A stretch of DNA of 64,000 bases from Streptomyces sp. R41 (GCF_041053055.1 NZ_CP163443.1:10213001-10277000), one strand, 5' to 3'. Counted from the first letter of the stretch, positions 34,857-44,003 are shown. A program made the numbers and translations. The notes: generated by a model from the letters alone, not told the origin.

Positions 34857-35207
34857 TCAGCGCAGTGTCTCGGCCCAGTTCGCGGGCACCCGTCCGGCGG
34901 GGCCGGGCGTGGGCTGGTCGGCCGGGTGGCTCAGCGGGGGAGCGAGGTCGGGCCCGGACTCGTACAGCTCGGAGGTCTCGTAGTTCCAGAACCAGTTCTC
35001 GCCGGGTTCGAAGCTTTGGATGATGGGATGCCCGGTGCTCTGCGCGTGTGCGGTGGCGTGCTTCGCGGGAGAGTCGTCGCAACAGCCGATGTGACCGCAC
35101 TGGGCACAGCGCCGCAGATGGAACCACCATCCGCCGACGGCGTCGCACTCGGTGCAGCCGGTACCGCTCGGAGGAACGGCGGGGTCGATTCCGGTGGGCG
35201 TGGTCAT
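34857..35207 (-). CDS. UBP-type zinc-finger protein
   Basis: The 116-aa product is a stand-alone ZnF-UBP domain. Likely zinc ligands are Cys18/Cys21, Cys34/Cys37, Cys42 or Cys43, and His50, His54 and His60, in GCTECDAVGG, RCAQCGHIGCCDDSPAKHA and STGHPIIQSFEPGENWFWNY. In eukaryotes this fold binds the ubiquitin C-terminus; in bacteria its ligand is unknown. Its ATG overlaps the stop of the sensor-kinase gene (ATGA), and GAGGAG lies upstream. It is the last gene of a tightly coupled three-gene operon and may be an adaptor for the kinase or the flavoprotein. Confidence 0.88.
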   Translation of the reverse strand: MTTPTGIDPAVPPSGTGCTECDAVGGWWFHLRRCAQCGHIGCCDDSPAKHATAHAQSTGHPIIQSFEPGENWFWNYETSELYESGPDLAPPLSHPADQPTPGPAGRVPANWAETLR

Positions 35208-36646
35208 GACGGCTCCTCGGAGGTGTCCGTGGCGGTCAGGGGAAGGCGTACCTGGAAACGGGTGTCGCCGGGCGCGGACTCCACGTGGATGCTTCCGTGG
35301 TGCTTGTTGGCGACGATCCGCCAGGAGATGTCCAGGCCCAGCCCGGTGCCCTCACCCACTGGCTTGGTGGTGAAGAACGGGTCGAAGATGCGGTCGCGGA
35401 TCTCCGCGGGCACCCCGGGTCCCGTGTCACGGAATTCGACGAGCAATTGGTCCCTGTCGAGCGCGGTGCGCACCGTCAGTGTCCCCTCGCCGTCCATCGC
35501 CGAGACGGCGTTGTCGATGAGGTTGGTCCATACCTGGTTCAACTCGCTCGGATAGGCGGGAATCGGGGGCAGCGTACGGTCGTACTCCTTGACGACCTTG
35601 ATGCCGGAGCCCATCTTCCCAGAGAGCATCATCAGTGTGCTGTCCAGCAGTTCGTGCACGTCGGCGACCTGGTAGGGCGCGCGGTCGATCTGTGAGTACT
35701 GCTTGGCCGCGTCCACGAGGTGCGAGATTCGGGATGTGGAGTCCTCGATCTCGTTCATGAGGAGCTCGGTCTCCACGGTGTAGTTCAGCCAGTGGACCGC
35801 GCCTTGGAGCGTCTCCTCGTCCACGGCCGCGGCGACCTGGTCCAGCCAGTCCGTGTCGAGGCCCGCCTGCACGAACGTCGGTGCCAACTGCCAGCCGCCC
35901 GCGATGTCGTGGTCGTCGAGCCAGTCGGCGAGGGCGTCCTCCCGGTCGGAGGCTTCGAGCGGGGTGAGCGGAGTCGCCTTGGCGACCTGCTCGGCGGTGC
36001 GCTCCTGGATCTCGACGAGCGTTTCGAGCGTGTCGCGTTTGTACGGGCCCGCGGCGATCGCCCCGAGCTTCTGCCGCATCTTGGCGACCCGCTCCCGCAG
36101 CGCGGACGTGGCCCGAACCGCCGCCGCGGCGGGGTTGTTGAGCTCGTGCGTCAGCCCGGCCGACAGTGAGCCGAGCGCCAGCAGCCGCTCGCGCTGGCCG
36201 ATCGCCCGCTGGGTGTTCTGGCTGCCGAAGAACAGCCCTTCCAGCAGATGGACGGCCATGGGATACCAATCCCGCAGGATCGCGGAGAACGTCTCGGCGG
36301 GCAGGACGAAGAACCGCGAGGGCTCGGTGACCCGTGCGGAGCCCTTGTAGCGGGCGTGGTCCGGTGTGGCCAGATAGGCCTGCATGGCTCCCGCGTACAC
36401 CCCGCGCTGGGAGGTGCGGCTGATCTCCACGTCGTCGCCGCCGACCCGGCGCGACATCACGATCGTGCCTTCGAGAAGCACGAAGAAGCAGGTGGCCGGC
36501 TCGCCCTCCTGGTACACATAGCCGGGCTCGAACAGTTCCACCCGGCCTTCCCGGCAGAGGCGGCCGAGCTGGTCGGCGTCGAGCTTCTCGAAGAGGAACA
36601 GTGTGCTGAGCTCCGCCGGGCTGCACGGCATCGGCTGCCCGCTCAT
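35204..36646 (-). CDS. Sensor histidine kinase with N-terminal cNMP-binding domain
   Basis: The 480-aa product begins with a cyclic-nucleotide-binding-like domain (about 12-130: LFLFEKLDADQLGRLCREG, FFVLLEGTIVMSRR). The H-box is LSAGLTHELNNPAAAAVRAT with His167 as phosphoacceptor. The ATPase domain has NLIDNAVSAM (N box), DTGPGVP (G1) and GTGLGL (G2). There is no membrane helix, so it senses a cytoplasmic signal. Its ATG overlaps the stop codon of the REC-flavoprotein gene by 4 bp, which makes that protein its likely phosphorylation partner. The zinc-finger gene follows with another 4-bp overlap. Confidence 0.9.
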   Translation of the reverse strand: MSGQPMPCSPAELSTLFLFEKLDADQLGRLCREGRVELFEPGYVYQEGEPATCFFVLLEGTIVMSRRVGGDDVEISRTSQRGVYAGAMQAYLATPDHARYKGSARVTEPSRFFVLPAETFSAILRDWYPMAVHLLEGLFFGSQNTQRAIGQRERLLALGSLSAGLTHELNNPAAAAVRATSALRERVAKMRQKLGAIAAGPYKRDTLETLVEIQERTAEQVAKATPLTPLEASDREDALADWLDDHDIAGGWQLAPTFVQAGLDTDWLDQVAAAVDEETLQGAVHWLNYTVETELLMNEIEDSTSRISHLVDAAKQYSQIDRAPYQVADVHELLDSTLMMLSGKMGSGIKVVKEYDRTLPPIPAYPSELNQVWTNLIDNAVSAMDGEGTLTVRTALDRDQLLVEFRDTGPGVPAEIRDRIFDPFFTTKPVGEGTGLGLDISWRIVANKHHGSIHVESAPGDTRFQVRLPLTATDTSEEPS

Positions 36647-38319
36647 GACTGCTCCAGATAACGGTGGACGAGCATGACGGCCATGGCTCCCTCTCCGACC
36701 GCGGACGCGACCCGCTTCGCGGACTCGGCGCGCGCGTCGCCGGCCACGAACACACCGGGCACATTGGTCTCCAGGTGGTACGGCGGCCGGTCCAGCTCCC
36801 AGCTCGCGGGCGGCTGCCCGTCGGGCGTCATGTCCGGGCCGGCCATGATGAATCCGCGCGCGTCCCTGAGCACGGTCCCCTCCAGCCAGTCGGTGAGCGG
36901 CGCCGCGCCGATGAACACGAACATCCACTGCGCGTCGACGAGTTCGGTGTGCCCGCTCGCCACATCGCGCAGCGTGAGCTGTTCCAGATGGTCCGAGCCG
37001 TGCGCGGCCTCGACGACCGTGCCGGTGCGCACCGTGATGTTGGGCGCTTGGTCGATCTGCCGGATCAGGTAGTGCGACATCGACGCGGACAGCGAGGAGC
37101 CGCGGACGAGGATGGTGACGGACTTCGCGCCCCGCGCCAGGTACATGGCGGCCTGCCCGGCCGAGTTCGCCCCGCCCACGATGTACACGTCGTGGCCCTG
37201 GCAGGCGGCCGCCTCGGTCAGCGCCGAACCGTAGAAGACCCCGCACCCGGTCAGGTCCGCGAGCCCCGGAGCCTCCAGCTGCCGGTAGGACACACCGGTC
37301 GCCAGGATCACCGAGTGCGCGGCGATCGCGGAGCCGTCGGAGAAGCGGATGGTCCGCGACGGCCCGGTGACCTCGAGCCCGGTCACCTCGCGCGCGGTGA
37401 GGATCTCGGCGCCGAACTTCGACGCCTGCCGTCGCGCGCGGTCGGTGAGCTGAGCCCCGGACACGCCGTCGGGGAAGCCGAGGTAGTTCTCGATCCGCGA
37501 GCTCTGCCCCGCCTGTCCTCCGGTCGCGGACCGCTCCACGAGCACGGTCCGCAGCCCCTCGGACGCGCCGTACACCGCCGCCCCGAGCCCCGCCGGACCG
37601 CCGCCGATGACGACGAGGTCGTAGAACTCCTCCGTCGGCGTCGTGGCCAGCCCCACATGGGTCGCCAGATCCGGATCCTCCGGCTCCACCAGCGGCGTAC
37701 CGTCCGGTGTGATCACCAGCGGCAGCCGCTCCCCGTCCTGCCCGGCGGCCGACAGCAGCCGCTGCCCCTCCGGGGTGTCGGACGAGTACCAGCGGTAGGG
37801 CACCTGGTTGCGGGCCAGGAACTCCCGTACGCCCGACGAACGTGCCGACCACCGGTGCCCGACCACCTTGCAGGTCGGCACGGGCCGGTAGTCGCTGGCC
37901 CGCCACGCGTCCAGCAGATCGTCCACGACCGGATAGAGCTTCTCCTCCGGCGGATCCCACGGCTTGAGCAGGTAGTGATCCAGGTCGATGACGTTGATCG
38001 CGTCGATCGCCGCGTTCGTGTCCGCGTACGCGGTCAGCAGCACCCGTCGCGCGCCCGGATACACGTCGAGCGCCTGCTCCAGGAACTCGATGCCGTTCAT
38101 CTGCGGCATCCGGTAATCGGCGAGGATCACCGCCACCTGGTCCCCGCGCAGCTTCAGCTCCCGCAGCGCGTCCATCGCGGCATCCCCGGACTCGGCGCGC
38201 ACGATCCGGTGCGCCTCGCCGTAGCGGCGCCGCAGGTCGCGGGCGACGGCGCGCGACACCCCGGGATCGTCATCGACGGTCAGAATGACGGTCCGCGCCT
38301 GACTGGCGGCCTGTGCCAT
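36643..38319 (-). CDS. Response-regulator receiver fused to thioredoxin-reductase-like flavoprotein
   Basis: The 558-aa product has an N-terminal REC domain (about 8-130; acidic DDD at 16-18, phosphoacceptor Asp68 in ILADYRMPQM, and Lys119 in LLKP). A short thioredoxin-like linker region follows (VPYRWYSSDTPEGQRLL), then a TrxR-type FAD/NADPH domain (about 230-558) with DLVVIGGGPAGLGAAVYGAS, GGQAGQSSRIENYLG and GVFVAGDAR. The redox CxxC of thioredoxin reductase is absent: the position reads TGCGVFYGSAL. It therefore cannot reduce thioredoxin by the usual disulfide relay, and a phosphorylation-gated flavin or NADPH sensor is plausible. First gene of the operon; GGGAG precedes the ATG. Confidence 0.9.
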   Translation of the reverse strand: MAQAASQARTVILTVDDDPGVSRAVARDLRRRYGEAHRIVRAESGDAAMDALRELKLRGDQVAVILADYRMPQMNGIEFLEQALDVYPGARRVLLTAYADTNAAIDAINVIDLDHYLLKPWDPPEEKLYPVVDDLLDAWRASDYRPVPTCKVVGHRWSARSSGVREFLARNQVPYRWYSSDTPEGQRLLSAAGQDGERLPLVITPDGTPLVEPEDPDLATHVGLATTPTEEFYDLVVIGGGPAGLGAAVYGASEGLRTVLVERSATGGQAGQSSRIENYLGFPDGVSGAQLTDRARRQASKFGAEILTAREVTGLEVTGPSRTIRFSDGSAIAAHSVILATGVSYRQLEAPGLADLTGCGVFYGSALTEAAACQGHDVYIVGGANSAGQAAMYLARGAKSVTILVRGSSLSASMSHYLIRQIDQAPNITVRTGTVVEAAHGSDHLEQLTLRDVASGHTELVDAQWMFVFIGAAPLTDWLEGTVLRDARGFIMAGPDMTPDGQPPASWELDRPPYHLETNVPGVFVAGDARAESAKRVASAVGEGAMAVMLVHRYLEQS

Positions 38320-38441
38320 ACGTCTCCCACCCCGAGCAGGTCAGTTTCGTCACGGCCGCGCGGACGCCGCGGCGAGCCGTTCGGCCGGTACAGGCTTCAA
38401 TCGTATGTACGATCGGTCACCTTTGCTCAGGAACCGGGTTC

Positions 38442-39692
38442 TCACGCGGGTGACGCGGGGGCGTCGGCCCGTGGCGGCAGGGCGTCGCGGACCTTGGGGA
38501 GGATGTGCGTGACGTAGTCCTCGACGGCCGTGTCCAGGCCGATGTCGTGCTGGGCGCGCTCGGACAGGAACCAGCGGTGTTCGAGGAGCTCGTGGTACAG
38601 CTCGGCCGGGTCCACGGAGCCGCGTAGGTCGGGCGGCACGGCCCGGACGGTCGGCCGGAACACGTCCCGCACCCACCGGTGGGCCAGTACCTCCGGGCGG
38701 GCGGCGAGGGGGTCTCCGGGTGCGTAGTCGTCCTGGGTGGCCATCCAGCTCTCCAGGTCGTTCAGGAGCCGGCGCGCCTGGTTCTCCTCGGTGTCGAGCC
38801 CCGTGAGCCGCAGCAGCTGGCGCTGATGGTGGCCCGCGTCGACGACCTTGGGCACGAAGGTGACGGTGTCGCCGCCCGCGGAGTGCGCTATCTGCATCTC
38901 GGCGACGTCGAAACCGAGGTCGTTGAGGCGGCGTATGCGGCGGTCGATGTAGTGGTACTTGCCCGCCGGGTACACGGAGGTGCGGGTCAGCTCCTCCCAC
39001 AGGCCCCGGTAGCGCGCGCAGATCTCCATGCCGAACTCGATCGGGTCCACCGAGGGGTGCAGGGCGCCGGACGCCTCCAGGTCCAGCAGCTCGCCGCTGA
39101 TGTTGACCCGGGCGAGATCGAGGTCGTACTCGCGCTGTCCGTTGCTGAGTTGAGGGTGGAGATCCCCGGTCTCGGCGTCCACCAGATACGCCGCGTACGC
39201 CCCGGCGTCACGCCGGAACAGCGTGTTCGACAGTGAGCAGTCGCCCCACGCGAACCCTGCCAGATGCAGCCGCACCAGGAGCACGGCCAGCGCGTCCATC
39301 AGCCGGTGCATGGTGGCCGGCCGCATCGTTGTCTCGAACATCGACCGGTACGGCATGGAGCCGCCCAGGTGCCGGGTGATCAGTACGGGCTCCAGCGGCG
39401 CGCCCTCGGCGTCGGTGCGCCCCGTCACCACGGCGAGCGGATCGACCGCGGGGATGCCGAGCCGGTCCAGGCTGCGCAGCAGCTCGTACTCGCGCACGGC
39501 GGGCCGCTCGGCGAGTTCCTTGACGGCCACCACCTCGTCCCCGGCGCGCGCGTAGCGCACCACGTGCCGCGAGATGCCGCGCGGCAGCGGCACCAGATGG
39601 TGCTCGGGCCATTCCTCCAGGGGCAGCTGCCAGGGCAGTGCGAGCAGGAGCGCGGGATGCTCGGGGTTGGTGGCGCTGATCTGCAAAGCCAT
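38442..39692 (-). CDS. DUF4032/kinase-like protein
   Basis: The 416-aa soluble product resembles the actinobacterial DUF4032 family with a lipopolysaccharide-kinase-like N-lobe. EVVAVKEL has the nucleotide-binding Lys, AGFAWGDCSLSNTLF resembles the catalytic loop with Asp and Asn, and YLVDAETGDLHPQ the metal-binding DxE-type loop. The C-terminal DUF4032 part follows (RYRGLWEELTRTSVYP, RRIRRLNDLGFDVAEM). The substrate is unknown. It is upstream of, and in the same direction as, the redox operon, but separated by about 120 bp. Confidence 0.82.
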   Translation of the reverse strand: MALQISATNPEHPALLLALPWQLPLEEWPEHHLVPLPRGISRHVVRYARAGDEVVAVKELAERPAVREYELLRSLDRLGIPAVDPLAVVTGRTDAEGAPLEPVLITRHLGGSMPYRSMFETTMRPATMHRLMDALAVLLVRLHLAGFAWGDCSLSNTLFRRDAGAYAAYLVDAETGDLHPQLSNGQREYDLDLARVNISGELLDLEASGALHPSVDPIEFGMEICARYRGLWEELTRTSVYPAGKYHYIDRRIRRLNDLGFDVAEMQIAHSAGGDTVTFVPKVVDAGHHQRQLLRLTGLDTEENQARRLLNDLESWMATQDDYAPGDPLAARPEVLAHRWVRDVFRPTVRAVPPDLRGSVDPAELYHELLEHRWFLSERAQHDIGLDTAVEDYVTHILPKVRDALPPRADAPASPA

Positions 39693-39764
39693 TACTGGGC
39701 TGCCTCACCTCAGGGTCGAAACGCGGTCCGGACCTCGGGGTCGCACGATGTCCGGCTCCAGCAT

Positions 39765-40589
39765 CTACGACTGGTCCGGGAGGTGGAAGACGCGGCGGGC
39801 ATTGCCCGACAGGAACAGCTCGGTGGTCTCGTCGTCCAGGCGCAGGTCGGGGAGGTGTTCCAGTGCCCGAGCCGGCGTGATCATGGGGTAGTTGGTGCCG
39901 AAGAGAACCTTCCGCCGTCCCCTGCCGCGCAGATACTCCACCAGTTCGGGCGGGTAGCGGCGCGCGGTGTAGGCGCTGGTGTCGATGAAGACGTTCGCGT
40001 GCTTGTCGGCCACGGCGATCATCTCGATGGTCCATGGGTAGCCGATGTGCCCGCAGACGATGGTCAGTTCGGGGAAGTCGAGCGCGACCTGGTCGATGTA
40101 CGGGATGGGCCGGCCTGTCTCGGAGGGGCGCAGCGGTCCGGTGTGCCCGACCTGGGTGCAGAAGGGGACGCCGAGTTCGACGCAGGCGGCGTACAGCGGG
40201 TAGTAGAGCCGGTCGGTGGGCGGCAGCTGCCACAGCCACGGCACGATCCTCAGCGCCACGAAGCCCAGCTCCTCGACGGCCCGCCGCAGCTCCCGCACGG
40301 CCGCCACCGGCTTGGTCAGATCGACGCCCGCCACGCCGCGCAGCCGCCCGTCGGACCGGTCGACGAACTCGGCGACCTCGTCGTTGCTGATGAGCGGTCC
40401 CTGCGGGCCGTACCAGGCCGCGGAAAGGCCGATCTCCACGTCGGCGGCAGCCAGCGCGGCCACCGTGGCCTTGACCGGCAGCGGTTCCTTGAGTAGCTCC
40501 ATGCCCGTCCAGCGGCGCAGCGACTCGAACATCTCGTGGTTGGAGTGGCGGAGTGTGGGGTGCTGCATCCACGCGTCGACGACCGGCAT
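39765..40589 (-). CDS. Amidohydrolase-family TIM-barrel hydrolase
   Basis: The 274-aa product is an amidohydrolase_2-type enzyme. MPVVDAWMQHPTLRH is the first strand (the usual HxH is not intact; only the Asp and a later His remain). CTQVGHTGPLRPSE gives a His, IVCGHIGYPWTIEM another, and LFGTNYPM carries the position of the usual metal-binding Asp as Asn. Altered metal ligands suggest a decarboxylase-like or changed activity. GGGAGGG precedes the ATG. Confidence 0.8.
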   Translation of the reverse strand: MPVVDAWMQHPTLRHSNHEMFESLRRWTGMELLKEPLPVKATVAALAAADVEIGLSAAWYGPQGPLISNDEVAEFVDRSDGRLRGVAGVDLTKPVAAVRELRRAVEELGFVALRIVPWLWQLPPTDRLYYPLYAACVELGVPFCTQVGHTGPLRPSETGRPIPYIDQVALDFPELTIVCGHIGYPWTIEMIAVADKHANVFIDTSAYTARRYPPELVEYLRGRGRRKVLFGTNYPMITPARALEHLPDLRLDDETTELFLSGNARRVFHLPDQS

Positions 40590-40662
40590 GATCCCGTGCC
40601 CTCCCTGAGGCCAAGACTAAGCGTTTGCTTACCCGGATCGTAGGGGTGCTCGCGTCGGCCGG

Positions 40663-41469
40663 CTAGCAGTGCACGGAATCGACCAGAGCCGTCAGCGCCG
40701 AGACGAGGCGCGAGAAACCCGGACCCGGCGGGCCTCCCGGTTCGGTCATGTAGGTGTCCCGACGGATCTCCACCATCAGGGCGGTCACCCGCGGCTCCCT
40801 CTCGTAGTACCGCAGCGGTACGTACGCCCCGGAGAACGGGCTGTCGATCCCCACACCCCCCACGCCCGCGAACGCCTTCTCCGCGAAGGTCACCAGCTCG
40901 GGCGGCGTGTGAAAGGAGTCGGTTCCCACACAGATCGGCGGCCGCGGTCCGTCGCCGTGCAGCTCGTACGGCAACCGAGCCGTCGGATACGAGTGGACGT
41001 CGATGATCACGGCCTGCCCGGTCGCGGCCAGCCTGTCGGCCACCGCCGCCGTCATCGCCCGTGCGTACGGGTGGAAGTAACGGTCGATCAGCGGACGCGG
41101 GTCGTCGTCCTTGGGCCGCAGCGGCGCCCGGTGCGTGGTCCGCGTGTAGACCGCGCCCATCCCCACGGCCAGCATCTCCTCCCGTTCGTCGGGGAACCGC
41201 TCGGGGTCGACCACCAGCCGGGACAGCCGGTTGACGAACCGCCACGGCGTGACCCCGGCCTCCTCGGCCACGGCCGCGGCGAGCTCCGCGGTGTGCGCGT
41301 CCGTGATGTGGTCCAACTCGCTCTCCAGCGCCGCGTCGTCGAGAGCGATACCCTCGCGCACCGGAGCGGGCATCCGCCGCGAGGAGTGCGGGACATGCAG
41401 GATCACGGGCGAGTGGGCCGCGCCGGGGAGGAGTTCGAAGGAGTCCAGGGCATCCAGGGTGTCGTCCAT
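40663..41469 (-). CDS. N-formylglutamate amidohydrolase-family protein
   Basis: The 268-aa product shows the family layout: PVILHVPHSSRRMP near the start, ELDHITDAHTAELA, INRLSRLVVDPERFPDE-like (FVNRLSRLVVDPERFPD), VIIDVHSYPTARL and LMVEIRRDTYM. These carry the His, Asp and Glu ligands of the zinc site. In histidine degradation HutG hydrolyses N-formylglutamate, but hut genes are absent here, so the substrate may be another N-acyl amino acid. AGGAA precedes the ATG. Confidence 0.87.
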   Translation of the reverse strand: MDDTLDALDSFELLPGAAHSPVILHVPHSSRRMPAPVREGIALDDAALESELDHITDAHTAELAAAVAEEAGVTPWRFVNRLSRLVVDPERFPDEREEMLAVGMGAVYTRTTHRAPLRPKDDDPRPLIDRYFHPYARAMTAAVADRLAATGQAVIIDVHSYPTARLPYELHGDGPRPPICVGTDSFHTPPELVTFAEKAFAGVGGVGIDSPFSGAYVPLRYYEREPRVTALMVEIRRDTYMTEPGGPPGPGFSRLVSALTALVDSVHC

Positions 41470-41536
41470 ACGAGATTCCTATCCCAGCCGGGCTTGCGCG
41501 CGGGCTTGCCCGGGGGACGTGCCGGGGTGCCTGCCC

Positions 41537-41989
41537 TCATCCGTTACCGCCGTGGCGTGCGTAGTGCTCGATCAGCGCCGCTCGTGTCGTTTCCAGCCGG
41601 TGGGCCAGGATGGCGCCGACCGTCCGGGTCAGGGACAGCTCCAGCGTCGGATCCGCGTCGAAGAGTGTCCGCACCTGAGCGGCGTCGAACTCGTAGGCGC
41701 GTACGGGGCTGAAGGCCTCGGCGCCGAAGTCCCACGTGTGGGGCCGGAACAACCACGACCAGCCGAGCAGGTCACCGGGCCCCAGCGTCGCGACGGAGAT
41801 CCGTCTGTTCGCGATCACCTGCTGGAACAGTGAGACCGTGCCGGAGCGGATCACCCAGAAACGGTCCGCGACCCCTCCTGCCTCGAAGATCCTTCCGTCC
41901 GCGGGGAACGAGACCTCGCGGGCCACGCTCATCAGCCGTTCGCGATGGTCGGGGGAGAGGGCGGGCAGGAGCCGGAGAGCAGTGGGCAT
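41537..41989 (-). CDS. Stand-alone cyclic-nucleotide-binding-domain protein
   Basis: The 150-aa product is a single Crp/Fnr-type sensor domain (RIFEAGGVADRFWVIRSGTVSL, then ATLGPGDLLGWSWLFRP) with a C-terminal helix and no DNA-binding domain. The cNMP phosphate-binding motif is poorly kept; WSWLFRPHTW replaces the usual FGExALL RxxxRxAxA pattern, so it may not bind cAMP. GGAGG precedes the ATG. The kinase in the redox operon carries the same fold. Confidence 0.83.
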   Translation of the reverse strand: MPTALRLLPALSPDHRERLMSVAREVSFPADGRIFEAGGVADRFWVIRSGTVSLFQQVIANRRISVATLGPGDLLGWSWLFRPHTWDFGAEAFSPVRAYEFDAAQVRTLFDADPTLELSLTRTVGAILAHRLETTRAALIEHYARHGGNG

Positions 41990-42065
41990 CGCGGACCTCC
42001 ATCGCGCCGCCGCGGGAACGCGGGGTTCGGCGGCACCTGTCGTACCGGTTGTATCCCGTCACCCT

Positions 42066-42565
42066 CTATTGGAGCCCGATCCGCGGCTTCCGTCGCGTCG
42101 TGGGCGAGGCGACTTCGTCCGGAGGCGTGTGCACGGGCCACGTCAGTACCCCGAGGGTCCGCAGCCCGCCGAACAGAAAGGTGCCGCGCTCCCCGACGGC
42201 GGACAGCAGCGCGCCCCCGGTCAGCGCGCCCGCCGCGACGCCCGCGTTGAAAGCCGCCGAATTCGCCGCGAGCGCCACCACCGTCCGCCGGCGCGACAGG
42301 GAGCACCTGACTATGCGTGGCCATGAAAACCGGGCCCACCGACGCGCCCGAGCAGCATCAGCATGGCGACGGCCCCCCGCGAAGGCCCCGGTCACGGACA
42401 GCGCGGTGGTGGCCGGCAGGACGGCGAACCGGCGGACGTCGGGAGCGGACCCGTACGCCGCATGCCTCTCCTGCGGACGCGAGGCCGGCAGCAGGACGGC
42501 GATCGCCACGAGCGCTACGAGACCGAGCACGCCCAGCGCCAGAATGCCGGCGGCCGGGGTCTGAG
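42066..42565 (-). pseudogene. Remnant of an MFS transporter
   Basis: The frame carries pieces of the second half of an AraJ-like MFS permease: one helix (GILALGVLGLVALVAIAVLL), a linker VRRFAVLPATTALSVTGAFAG, then after a disordered stretch NSAAFNAGVAAGALTGGALL and RGTFLFGGLRTLGVLT. Part of the missing sequence appears in another frame (MGPVFMATHSQ), showing internal frameshifts. The N-terminal half is gone; the frame runs straight into the stop of the VOC gene. No function is expected. Confidence 0.65.
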
Positions 42566-43369
42566 CTACTCGCCGATCTTGGAGGTCACGGTGAAGTGCG
42601 CCCCGTCGGGGTCGCTGAGGACCGCCTCCGTCGAGCCGACTCCCTGTTGGTGGGCCGTGCCGCCGTGCGCCCGCGCGGCACGGGCGCAAGCCTCCACGTC
42701 CGGGACCGCGAAGTGGATCTGCCAGTGCGGCCTGATGGTGGGATCGGGCGCCGCCCCCACCGCACCCGAGTGGATCCGGGCCACGACGTCCCCCTGGCTG
42801 CGCAGCACGACCTCGTTCTCCTCGTAGTCGACTTCGCAGCATCCGGGCTCCGAGGTCGCCCAGCCCAGGACCTGCCCGTAGAACATGGCGGCGTCGAAGG
42901 CGTCGCGGGTGTGCAGCCGAATGAAGGCCGGTGCCGCGCGCCGCCATGTCTCCCAGCCGGCCACCAGCTCGCCCTCCCAGATACCGAACACCGCTCCGTC
43001 CCGGTCGGCCAGCAGAGCCGCCCGCCCCGGCGGGAACGAGATCGGCCCCACGGCGGTCGTACCGCCGCGTTCCTGGCTGCGGGCCACCGTCTCGTCCGCG
43101 CTGGCCACGGCGAAGTAGGGGGTCCAAGCGACAGCCGTCTTCGCGACGAAGTCGACCTGAGCGACTCCCGCGACGGGGACTCCGTTCACGCGCGCGATCC
43201 GGTACTGGTCGCCCATCTTGCGGCCCGAGTGCCAGCTCCAGCCCAGCACCGCATGGTAGAAGGCCTCCGCGGCCTTCAGATCACGCGTGGACAGACTGAC
43301 CCAGCACGGTGCGCCGAACACCGAGTGACTGGTGAGGACCTCACTGCGAAGCGTTCCGTCGCTCTTCAT
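42566..43369 (-). CDS. Two-domain VOC-family protein
   Basis: The 267-aa product has two tandem glyoxalase-like domains: APCWVSLSTRDLKAAEAFYH with VLGWSW, and IRLHTRDAFDAAMFYGQVLG, then a C-terminal DPDGAHFTVTSKIGE end. This arrangement matches the actinobacterial Cfp30B-like or hydroxylase-annotated family, whose substrate is unknown. AGGACGG lies before the ATG. It abuts the MFS remnant. Confidence 0.85.
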   Translation of the reverse strand: MKSDGTLRSEVLTSHSVFGAPCWVSLSTRDLKAAEAFYHAVLGWSWHSGRKMGDQYRIARVNGVPVAGVAQVDFVAKTAVAWTPYFAVASADETVARSQERGGTTAVGPISFPPGRAALLADRDGAVFGIWEGELVAGWETWRRAAPAFIRLHTRDAFDAAMFYGQVLGWATSEPGCCEVDYEENEVVLRSQGDVVARIHSGAVGAAPDPTIRPHWQIHFAVPDVEACARAARAHGGTAHQQGVGSTEAVLSDPDGAHFTVTSKIGE

Positions 43370-43565
43370 TGCCGTACCGTCCTGACATCACTGGCCGGCA
43401 GCGGTCGGGAGCGGGTGCCAGGCCTTCGCCAGGTCTCCGGGACCAACCCAGCCGTGAGAGGCCTCCCGGGCCGGAAGGCCTCCGACGGCATCAGTAGCAC
43501 CTGCGGATCCGCTGTCCCATCAGCTACAGCATCCCTCGCCTCGGCACACCGCGCACCACAGTGGG

Positions 43566-43781
43566 CTACCGGCGCGGTCGCTCCAGGGTCAGCAGCAGCC
43601 CCTCGACCGCGCCGGGACCTATGCGGCCCTTGACGTCGGCGGAGGTGATCGCCTTCAGCGCCCACCCGTCCTCGGCGTGCTTGTTCAGGACCTTCTCCAG
43701 CTTGCCGCTGTCCAGCGCGTCGCCGATCAGCGACTCCCGGAAGGTGACGACCTTGTACTCGTACGTGTAGGGGCTGCTCAT
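43566..43781 (-). CDS. DUF4177-family small protein
   Basis: The 71-aa product (TYEYKVVTFRESLIGDALDS, then LEKVLNKHAEDGWALKAITS) is a typical DUF4177 domain: an exposed beta-alpha fold with an AEDGWALK signature and no known function. The open frame continues upstream, but family similarity begins at the ATG at 43781, which follows AGGAGAG. Confidence 0.82.
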   Translation of the reverse strand: MSSPYTYEYKVVTFRESLIGDALDSGKLEKVLNKHAEDGWALKAITSADVKGRIGPGAVEGLLLTLERPRR

Positions 43782-44003
43782 GGCTGTGACGCTCTCCTGC
43801 GGTTCGATTGGCGTGGCCGGGCCCACCCAATCACTCATCGACGCCGCGGCACAGGGGAGGGGCCCGCCTGAGACAGGGCTTTGTTGAGGCTTCAGCGATT
43901 GTTGGGAAGTCCTGTCGCATGGACCGCGCCGGCGGATGATGAGGGCCGGTCGGCAGCCGGTCCGTCGGGCAGGGGACGGGACCGGCCGGGCGGAGGGGGA
44001 ACG

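Noticed and set aside
36664..38517. 617-codon plus-strand frame opposite the REC-flavoprotein gene
   Set aside because: Antisense shadow; no recognisable motif, while the minus strand has intact REC and FAD motifs.
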